The notes under the pieces: model-generated
Databases searched by the model: none
What the model saw: only the letters and a program-made list of their open reading frames with translations
What the model was told of the DNA's origin: nothing
Shown here: piece after piece, positions 57,510 through 64,000 of the stretch
How the letters are laid out: each line of letters begins with the position of its first letter
Position numbering within the stretch: position 1 is the stretch's first letter
From: Heliomicrobium undosum
GTDB lineage: Bacteria; Bacillota; Desulfitobacteriia; Heliobacteriales; Heliobacteriaceae
Assembly: GCF_009877425.1 (NCBI RefSeq)
Contig: NZ_WXEY01000013.1
Location: 19,652-83,651, forward strand
Length of the DNA stretch: 64,000 bases
Reading direction: 5' to 3'
Made by a program: the position numbers and the translations under genes

Positions 57510-59105
57510 TTATTCCCCGTCGCTTTTTGACAGCCCCACGGCTGGGGGGGGCTTGCGCGGACCTTTGACCCTGGAGAGGAGCCGTTGGGCGAATTCCTTC
57601 ACCTCCGGCGTCCCCAGGATGAGGAGTGTGCCCCCGTATACGGCAGCCGCTGCTGCGCCCGCAAGGACCATGGAAATGACCGTCGCCCACCAACCGCCTC
57701 CCGGGAAAAAGGAATAGAGCCAAGGAAAGCCCACGGCCAGGACGAGTCCCATCAGGGCCGACGCAATCACCGCCTGGTAAAAGACCTTCCACTGCGTTCC
57801 GAAGGACCAGCCGCCGACGCGCCGGTAGAGCAGCCATCCCAGAATCACCATGTTCAGGACATTGGAAATGGATGTGGCCAGCGCCAGGCCGCCATGGGAG
57901 AGCCAGGGGATGAAGAGAAAGTTCATGGCCACATGGATGAACACCGTCAGCGCGCCGATTTTGACCGGCGTGGCCGTGTCATGAAGCGAGTAAAAACCGC
58001 GGGTGTACAAATCGCGGACGGCTGACGGGAAAAAACCCAGGCCGTAAAAAACGAGGGCGAAGGCGGTCATCGCGGCCCGCGTGGCGTCGAATTCCTCCCG
58101 CTGAAACAGCACCTGGATGATGGGACCGCTCAGAACCACCGTCACCACCATGACGGGCAGCAGGATCAAGGCGTAATAGCTGACACCCCGAGCAAGGGTG
58201 TTTTTGAAACCCTCCCGATCGCCCACCGCCAACAAGGCGGACAGCGCCGGCAACATGGGGATGGCGACAGCCGAGACAAAGACGCCCATCGGGAGTTGAG
58301 CCACCGTATTGGCGTATTTCAGCGCGACGACGCTCTCCTCGGAGATGGACGCCGCCATATTGCTGTCGATGAGGATGTGGATCTGGCTCACACCGACGCC
58401 GAAGAGCACCGGCAGGATCATCGTCCAGAGTTGCCGGACGAGGGGATTGTCCAGCCCCAGCGTCGGGTAGTAACGAAATCCTTCCTTCATCAGGGTCGGG
58501 ATCATGACGACAAAGGACACCAATGCCCCCAGGGTTGTCCCCCAGGCGACGCCATGGATGCCCCAGCGAGGAGCCAACAAATAGATGGAGGCGATGACAA
58601 CGAGGCTCGACAACAAAGGACCGATGGAGGAAACGAAATAGCGGTTCAAGGAACTGAGAACGGCCATGGTCACGCCGCCCAGCGATGACAGTATGAGCGT
58701 AGGAAAAAGAATAACGAGCAGTTCCCCTGTCAGGTCAAGCAGTTGCGACGAAAAATCAGTAGCCAGGAGGAAAGCGACCTGCCGTGAAAAAACCATCCCG
58801 AGGACCACCAGCAGAGATATGCCAAACAACACGGTGTTTAAAACAGCGCTGGCCAAACGCCAAGCCGCATCCCGATGCCCCTTTTCCATCTCGGCCGTAA
58901 AAAGCGGGATAAAAGCGGCGCTAAAGGCACCTGTCAGGGTGATGCCGACAATGTTTGGCAGGTTAAAGGCCACCACAAAAGGGCCGAGAACCTCGGCGCC
59001 GAACTTGGCGCCCACGAAGATCTCCCGGACAAGCCCGATCGCCCTCCCCAACAAGGTAAGGACCATAATCAACGCGGCTGCTTTTGCGATTCGTTGTGCG
59101 GTCAA
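57510..59105 (-). CDS. murJ: Lipid II flippase MurJ
   Basis: A 531-residue MviN/MurJ membrane protein with about 14 helices. It has the family start RIAKAAALIMVLTLLGRAIG, LVREIFVGAKFG, FNLPNIVGITLTGAFSAAFIP and YTRGFYSLHDTATPVK. It flips lipid II to the outer face. TTG 59105 follows GGAGG by eight bases. It is flanked by the ECF-S-like gene (43 bp) and the MurF-M23 gene (115 bp), all on the minus strand, so a wall-synthesis operon is likely. Confidence 0.93.
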   Translation of the reverse strand: MTAQRIAKAAALIMVLTLLGRAIGLVREIFVGAKFGAEVLGPFVVAFNLPNIVGITLTGAFSAAFIPLFTAEMEKGHRDAAWRLASAVLNTVLFGISLLVVLGMVFSRQVAFLLATDFSSQLLDLTGELLVILFPTLILSSLGGVTMAVLSSLNRYFVSSIGPLLSSLVVIASIYLLAPRWGIHGVAWGTTLGALVSFVVMIPTLMKEGFRYYPTLGLDNPLVRQLWTMILPVLFGVGVSQIHILIDSNMAASISEESVVALKYANTVAQLPMGVFVSAVAIPMLPALSALLAVGDREGFKNTLARGVSYYALILLPVMVVTVVLSGPIIQVLFQREEFDATRAAMTAFALVFYGLGFFPSAVRDLYTRGFYSLHDTATPVKIGALTVFIHVAMNFLFIPWLSHGGLALATSISNVLNMVILGWLLYRRVGGWSFGTQWKVFYQAVIASALMGLVLAVGFPWLYSFFPGGGWWATVISMVLAGAAAAAVYGGTLLILGTPEVKEFAQRLLSRVKGPRKPPPAVGLSKSDGE

Positions 59106-59148
59106 GTGAATTGCCTCCGATACATCTCATCAATCTCTGCAACGATGC

Positions 59149-59607
59149 TTAATCCCTTGCCGGCAAGTAACGCAGCAACAGCAATGCCAAAGCCCCGCCA
59201 GCCAAAGCCGTGAACAGTTGCGGCAAAGAAAGCGCCTTGGCAACCGGCGGCGGGACTTGGATCAGGTAGTTGACAGATAAGGCCAAGAGGAGAAACTTCA
59301 ACGTCGCTCCCGCCGCCACAGCCGCCATTCCGTTTCTTTTATGCAGCCAGGCGAAGGTCACACAAAAGAGGATATTCCCGGCGGCGATAACGGGCACCAC
59401 GAAAACCAAAGGCATGAAGCCTCCCAAAAAAGCCAGCACTGGTGTTAAGGCCCCTAATAGGACGCCGCTCCATAGGCCGTTGGCAGCCGTCGCGATGATC
59501 AGAAGGGCATTGACAGCCGGACCGGAAACCCACTGGAGTTTTACCTGCGTAAACAGCAGGGCCAAGGCCAATAACAGCGCCGTTCGGGTCAGTAAAGTAA
59601 TGTTCAT
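59149..59607 (-). CDS. ECF transporter S-component-like membrane protein
   Basis: A 152-residue protein with five hydrophobic segments (TRTALLLALALLFTQV, ALLIIATAANGLWSGVLLGA, PLVFVVPVIAAGNILF, LKFLLLALSVNYLI). Length and organisation match ECF S components, which bind vitamins or cofactors; the ligand is not evident. The upstream region encodes a spurious extension; ATG 59607 with TAGGAG is preferred. Co-transcription with murJ is likely. Confidence 0.65.
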   Translation of the reverse strand: MNITLLTRTALLLALALLFTQVKLQWVSGPAVNALLIIATAANGLWSGVLLGALTPVLAFLGGFMPLVFVVPVIAAGNILFCVTFAWLHKRNGMAAVAAGATLKFLLLALSVNYLIQVPPPVAKALSLPQLFTALAGGALALLLLRYLPARD

Positions 59608-59726
59608 TCCAATCGCTCCTACGGGAATACAATTCGCATTTCCGATTATACCCCATCGCTTCCCGCAAACCAAAGGGTTCTTTTTTGAATTCATCAACAG
59701 CCTGAGATACGGGGGTCATCGTATGG

Positions 59727-60932
59727 ATGAATATACCGTCCTGGAAACGTAACCTCTATGTTTGCTGGTTTGGTTCCTTTGTCATCGTAGCCGGCATGAA
59801 CCTATCCATCCCATTCCTGCCCGTATATATTGAACAACTCGGACACTTTTCCGTTGCAGAGATCGAAATATGGTCAGGTCTCGCTTTCGGCGCCGCCTAC
59901 CTTGTTTCGGCCATCGTCTCGCCTATTTGGGGACGTATGGCTGACCGGTATGGTCGAAAGCCTTTGCTCTTACGGTCCAGTCTGGGGATGGCGATCACCA
60001 CGGCATTGACAGGTCTGGTGAGCAACGTGTACCAATTGATGGGCATGCGCCTGCTAACCGGCGCGATTTCTGGATATTATTCCGCCGCCGTCACCCTGGT
60101 AGCCTCGCAAACCCCGAAAGAGCATGCCGGTTGGGCGCTGGGCACTTTTTCGACTTCCATCGTCAGCGGCACTTTGCTCGGCCCGATTGTGGGGGGGTAT
60201 CTTGCAGAGATACTCGGGCTTCGCAATGTGTTCTTTATCACCGGCGCAATGATGTTTGTCGGATTTATTTTTACGGCTTTGTTTGTCAAAGAAGAATTCA
60301 TGGCCGTTGCGAAAAACAATGTTTCCTCTACAGACCTTTGGGGGTTGATTCCCGATCCTGCCGCGATCCGAGCGCTGTTCATCTGCACACTTTCTCTTAC
60401 GACGGCAACCCTCACCATAGAGCCGATCATCACTGTCTATGTAACCCAACTCAATCAAAGCGATTCCTACTTGACTTTGTATTCCGGAGCCGTTGTGTCC
60501 GCATCCGGTTTGGCGAACGTCATGTCCGCATCCTATCTGGGAAAAGTGTCTGATCGCATTGGTCCCGAAAAAGTGTTGCTCGGAGGTCTTATTGCGTCAA
60601 CCATCCTTTTGATTCCTCAAGCCTTTGTTCAAAACATTTGGCAATTGATTGGACTGCGGTTTTTGGCAGGCATTGCCATCGCCGCTTTGCTTCCCTCCAT
60701 CAATTCGCTGATTCGTCGTTCGGTGCCCACTTCGGTTACGGCGAGGATTTTCGCTTATAACCAATCTTACTTTATGATCGGCAACATTATGGGCCCGCTG
60801 CTGGGTGGAATCGTCGCTGCCAGGCTGGGAATCCCCTATGTCTTCTATGCGTCCAGCCTGTTGCTGATGCTCACCGCTTTATGGATCAGACTTCGACTGG
60901 CCCCATCTCATGAGACGTCAACAGGGAAATAA
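59727..60932 (+). CDS. MFS exporter, DHA1-like
   Basis: A 401-residue transporter with 12 hydrophobic segments. Motif A is GRMADRYGRKPLLL, and motif C-like GTLLGPIVGGYLAEILG in helix 5 marks an exporter. Codon use is less GC-rich than in the flanking murJ block. The end is 16 bp before the PP-loop gene on the same strand, so both are probably made together; the exporter may expel the product of that enzyme. Confidence 0.85.
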   Translation: MNIPSWKRNLYVCWFGSFVIVAGMNLSIPFLPVYIEQLGHFSVAEIEIWSGLAFGAAYLVSAIVSPIWGRMADRYGRKPLLLRSSLGMAITTALTGLVSNVYQLMGMRLLTGAISGYYSAAVTLVASQTPKEHAGWALGTFSTSIVSGTLLGPIVGGYLAEILGLRNVFFITGAMMFVGFIFTALFVKEEFMAVAKNNVSSTDLWGLIPDPAAIRALFICTLSLTTATLTIEPIITVYVTQLNQSDSYLTLYSGAVVSASGLANVMSASYLGKVSDRIGPEKVLLGGLIASTILLIPQAFVQNIWQLIGLRFLAGIAIAALLPSINSLIRRSVPTSVTARIFAYNQSYFMIGNIMGPLLGGIVAARLGIPYVFYASSLLLMLTALWIRLRLAPSHETSTGK

Positions 60933-60948
60933 ACAGGAGGTCTTCAAA

Positions 60949-61866
60949 ATGACTGCAACAAATAAGAGCGCATCTTCCATGATTATGGATAAGTTTCTGA
61001 ACATGGTGCAATCGCACAACCTTGTCCCAAAAGAATGCTCAAAAATCGTTATTTTCTATTCAGGCGGAAAAGACGCATCGGTCTTGGCGCACCTGTTTGA
61101 CGCGTACAGACAGACCCACCGTCCGGATCTCACGATCACCTTGATCACCATCCCTTTTCCGAAAATGATCTATCAATCTCCCGATGAGACGCAGCAAAAG
61201 TTGGTCCAGCACGCGCTGAGTTACTGGAAATCCAAGGGTTTTACCCATCGTATCGCCACTTTGCCTGAAGGTCTGAACGACTCCGTTTTCGATGGGGTGG
61301 TTGCTCCTTGCCGCATCTGTGAAAAAGTGAAGACGCGGATCGCCTTCGAGGAGTTGTGCAAGGAAGAGTATGCCGGATCGGTTGTCGCGGTGGGGCATAC
61401 AGTAGAAGATATCGCCGGATACCTGTCGGAACTCTTTTACATCGGTTCCGCCTACGATAGCTGGCAGGAGATGCGGGAAAGCGCGCCCACCCTTTTTGCG
61501 CGCGTCGTTGAGTTGTCTCGGCGGTTACATCCGAAGAACACGCCTTTTGCTCATCAGGGAAAAATCACATATATCAAACCGCTGATCGAGTTGGAAGAGG
61601 ATTTGCTCCGCCAGTATGCGCGCGAACAAGACTTTCCCTGCATCCCCGAAAACTGTGCCGAGGTTCGCAGCAAAGACTTTGTCATGTATAAGCGTTTTGT
61701 CATGACCAGCATCGAATGGCTACGAGGCAGGTATCAGTATGATCCTGAAATTTCGTCAACGTTCTTGTTCCGAAACTACCTGAAGATGATGGATCGTTAT
61801 GCATCCCTGGGCTTCATACCGCCGCTGGAAGAGATCCAAAAGATGAACATCGAGGCTGGTTTCTAA
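60949..61866 (+). CDS. PP-loop ATPase of the TtcA/TilS superfamily
   Basis: A 305-residue protein with the PP-loop IFYSGGKDASVLAHL near residue 35, CRICEKVKTR (near 123) and AVGHTVEDIAGYL. These parts resemble TtcA-type tRNA 2-thiolation enzymes, but the usual GHHxDD motif is altered to GHTVED, and a third cysteine lies in CIPENCAEV. It therefore could thiolate or adenylate a small molecule rather than tRNA. AGGAGG seven bases before ATG 60949 sets the start. It pairs with the MFS exporter and ends at a bidirectional terminator. Confidence 0.8.
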   Translation: MTATNKSASSMIMDKFLNMVQSHNLVPKECSKIVIFYSGGKDASVLAHLFDAYRQTHRPDLTITLITIPFPKMIYQSPDETQQKLVQHALSYWKSKGFTHRIATLPEGLNDSVFDGVVAPCRICEKVKTRIAFEELCKEEYAGSVVAVGHTVEDIAGYLSELFYIGSAYDSWQEMRESAPTLFARVVELSRRLHPKNTPFAHQGKITYIKPLIELEEDLLRQYAREQDFPCIPENCAEVRSKDFVMYKRFVMTSIEWLRGRYQYDPEISSTFLFRNYLKMMDRYASLGFIPPLEEIQKMNIEAGF

Positions 61867-61880
61867 CGCAATCACAGACA

Positions 61881-61927
61881 AAAAACAAGGGACTGCCCGC
61901 GCTACGGGGGGCAGTCCCTTGTTTTTT
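61881..61927. terminator. Bidirectional terminator between the PP-loop gene and the chemoreceptor
   Basis: AACAAGGGACTGCCC pairs perfectly with GGGCAGTCCCTTGTT, flanked by A5 and T6. Confidence 0.92.
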
Positions 61928-61953
61928 GCTCTTCTTTTAAGAAACGCCAGAGA

Positions 61954-63930
61954 TCAGACGTGGAAACGAAGAACGAGATTCCGCAGTTCGTCAGACATTT
62001 GCCCCAGCGTCTGGGCATGATCTTTGATCTGCTCCATGATCGCCACCTGTTCTTGCGTCGCTGCGGCCATATTTTCCGAACCGGCCGACGAGCGCTGAGC
62101 GATCTCTTTGATTTTTTCTATGTCTGCATGGATCCCATTTCCCTTTGCGACCATCTCTTGGACGGACTCCGCGACAAGTTCCGTGTTTGCAAGAACGTCC
62201 GCAATCGAATTGGCAATCGCATCGAAGAACTTGTTCACTTCGGAGACTACCCGGGAACCTTCTTCCACTGTCGCCGTCCCATGGGTCATGGTTTGTACGG
62301 CGCTGTTTGTATTCACCTGTATTTCCTCAATCAGATGCCGGATCTCATTTGCGGCAGATCCCGATTGCTCCGCCAGCTTTCTTACCTCATCGGCGACTAC
62401 GGCAAAGCCTCGTCCCTGCTCCCCTGCTCTCGCCGCTTCGATCGCCGCGTTTAAAGCCAGCATGTTGGTTTGGGTGGCGATATTGGAGATGACTTCAACA
62501 ATCTGCCCGATGGCTTGAGAACGATCTCCCAGCGTGTTGATCACGCGGGCGGAGTCATTGACCGACTGTTGGATCGTTCCCATCTGCTGGTTGACGCGAA
62601 CCAATGTTTGCCGCCCTTTTTGCTCGTTGGCGGAAGCCTCGTTCACCGCTTTGGCCACTTCCTGTGTTCGTTCCAAGACAACCTGTATGGAATTGGACAG
62701 TTCCCGCACACTGGTCCCCGATTGGCGTGTTCTTTCGACCGTTTCCTCGGATCCCATGGCAACCTCTTGAGAGCTGAGGGCAATCTGCTGGGTGGCCAAC
62801 ACGGTTTGTTCGCTGCTTTCCAGCATCCTCCGCGATGATTCAGCGACATGGCTCGTATTGTCTTGCACCTGTCCCACCAATGTCCTCAGGTTATCAGCCA
62901 TTGTCTGGAAAGCTCGCGTCAACTCGCCCACTTCGTCCGCTCCGGCTTTGATGCCCTGGTAATCAACGGTCAAGTCCCCGCCGGCCATCTGGAGCGCCAT
63001 CCCTTTTAAAGCAATGATCGGATTGACCGCCTTGGTGGAAAGATAATAAGTCAAAGCCCCGACAGCGAACAAGATCAGCAAGGACACCATGAGAATGATC
63101 TGAATGGTATTGTGAAAGGGGGCTAAAACCTCGTCGGCCGGTATCACAACGGCGACTGACCAGTCCAGGCCGGGCACGGGAGCAAAACTGATATAATTTT
63201 CACGGTTATTGCTTCCGTAAAAACTGGAGAGGCCCGATTCCCCGTTGGCCATCTGCTCGTTGACCTCTTTAAACTTCGGGGGAACGTTTTCGTCTTTGAG
63301 GAAGTTTGCCTTCATGGGCAAATCTTTTTCGGGGTGGGCCACCACCATACCGTTGCGATGCAGCAGATAGGCGTAGCCATTCTGTCCAATCTTATATGTA
63401 GAGATCTTCTCTGAAATCTTGTCGAGCGCAATTCCGGCGAGAACAAACCCCTGGAAGCTCCCGTTCTCCATTACCGGGACCATGGTGTTGATGATCGCCT
63501 TGCCCGTGTTTTTTGAAATAATCGGCGAAGAGGTCACTGTTTTTCCGGTTTCGACTGCTTTCTTATAAAAGTCACGATCACCGATAAAGGTTCTCGGCAA
63601 ATTGCCGGTCGCATAGCCATCTGCTTCCCCGTACATCAAGGAGAAGAGATGGGGCTTTCTCTTCATTTCCGCCAGGAGATAGTTTCTTGCTTCATCAGGG
63701 CTTTGTTTTCTCGCCGGAGATTGGCTTAACATCTCCGCTTCATCCCTGACATCATGGTACCAGTTGCCCACATCGGAGGCGACGCCCTTCGTTTCCGAGG
63801 TTAATGTCGTTTTGATCTGCCCTTCAAAAATGGTCTTGACATTGTAGTAGACGATCCCGGCGATGCTGGAGATGGCTACGACGAGCATTACAAAAATGAA
63901 CACCGATAACTTTGTCCTGATGCTCTGCAT
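61954..63930 (-). CDS. Methyl-accepting chemotaxis protein with dCache sensor
   Basis: A 658-residue receptor. TM1 is [21 protein letters not shown]. The extracytoplasmic dCache_1 domain (about 35-275) has [31 protein letters not shown] and [14 protein letters not shown], the pattern of amino-acid-type Cache sensors. TM2 is near [19 protein letters not shown], followed by HAMP and the signalling domain with [19 protein letters not shown] and [25 protein letters not shown] before ATG 63930 fixes the start. The ligand is probably an amino acid or small metabolite, by analogy only. Confidence 0.9.
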   Translation of the reverse strand: MQSIRTKLSVFIFVMLVVAISSIAGIVYYNVKTIFEGQIKTTLTSETKGVASDVGNWYHDVRDEAEMLSQSPARKQSPDEARNYLLAEMKRKPHLFSLMYGEADGYATGNLPRTFIGDRDFYKKAVETGKTVTSSPIISKNTGKAIINTMVPVMENGSFQGFVLAGIALDKISEKISTYKIGQNGYAYLLHRNGMVVAHPEKDLPMKANFLKDENVPPKFKEVNEQMANGESGLSSFYGSNNRENYISFAPVPGLDWSVAVVIPADEVLAPFHNTIQIILMVSLLILFAVGALTYYLSTKAVNPIIALKGMALQMAGGDLTVDYQGIKAGADEVGELTRAFQTMADNLRTLVGQVQDNTSHVAESSRRMLESSEQTVLATQQIALSSQEVAMGSEETVERTRQSGTSVRELSNSIQVVLERTQEVAKAVNEASANEQKGRQTLVRVNQQMGTIQQSVNDSARVINTLGDRSQAIGQIVEVISNIATQTNMLALNAAIEAARAGEQGRGFAVVADEVRKLAEQSGSAANEIRHLIEEIQVNTNSAVQTMTHGTATVEEGSRVVSEVNKFFDAIANSIADVLANTELVAESVQEMVAKGNGIHADIEKIKEIAQRSSAGSENMAAATQEQVAIMEQIKDHAQTLGQMSDELRNLVLRFHV

Positions 63931-64000
63931 AGAAACCCTCCTATAAAACAAGAATTGGAGCGGATCCATCCACTCTATTTCATTACAGGTATTATATTAA

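Overview
The window looks like chromosomal DNA from an anaerobic, motile, spore-forming Firmicute of the Clostridia type with fairly high GC. Heliobacteria or relatives are a reasonable guess, but that is inference: no rRNA or tRNA gene is present to settle it. The evidence is a monomeric [FeFe]-hydrogenase, anaerobic glpABC instead of glpD, several chemotaxis receptors, a FliD-like flagellar protein, YjcZ/YhfC/LysM-GH18 genes typical of spore formers, strong AAGGAGG ribosome-binding sites, and frequent GTG and TTG starts. No CRISPR array, transposase or prophage was seen.

Layout. 1-10.5 kb, all minus strand: an ABC-F ATPase (cut by the left edge) behind a terminator/attenuator, a NamZ-like muramidase, a DUF1540 protein, a PAS histidine kinase with a small partner, a nitroreductase, a DHA2 drug exporter, an SGNH esterase and a FliD-like protein. 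10.8-15.8 kb: an accessory cluster with a NERD protein, a MazG-like pyrophosphohydrolase, a nuclease-like/SF2 helicase fusion, an unknown protein and a frameshifted DUF6884 gene. 16-23 kb: a chemotaxis receptor, a membrane histidine kinase, two decayed genes (an alcohol dehydrogenase with an internal deletion and the 3' stub of a receptor) and a LysM-GH18 hydrolase. 23-37.4 kb: hydrogenase, alpha/beta hydrolase behind an attenuator, gluzincin protease, YjcZ-like peptides, YhfC, M24 peptidase, HAD phosphatase, a 1006-residue hybrid kinase, a possible antisense RNA locus, mutM, a DUF2642 protein and an aldehyde dehydrogenase.

37.5-54.4 kb is the metabolic core. It begins with a soluble chemoreceptor fused to a PhnD-type binding domain. 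The minus-strand series pyk / gap-pgk-tpiA-eno covers most of lower glycolysis, without phosphoglycerate mutase or cggR. The glycerol regulon follows: glpABC, glpK, glpF and the antiterminator gene glpP. Terminator-like hairpins sit in the leaders of glpF and glpA, as expected for GlpP control. Glycerol enters through GlpF, is phosphorylated by GlpK and oxidised by GlpABC to DHAP, which feeds the adjacent triose-phosphate genes. GlpK lacks the histidine that HPr phosphorylates in other Firmicutes.

54.4-64 kb: a BASS-family transporter, a MurF ligase fused to an M23 endopeptidase domain, murJ, an ECF-S-like membrane protein, a divergent MFS exporter/PP-loop enzyme pair, and a dCache chemoreceptor. 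The most unusual items are the MurF-M23 fusion, the soluble receptor-PhnD fusion, the nuclease-helicase cluster, the MFS/PP-loop pair, a 129-bp stem-closed element at 2000-2128 and a promoter/terminator unit antisense to a small hydrophobic ORF at 33.8 kb.
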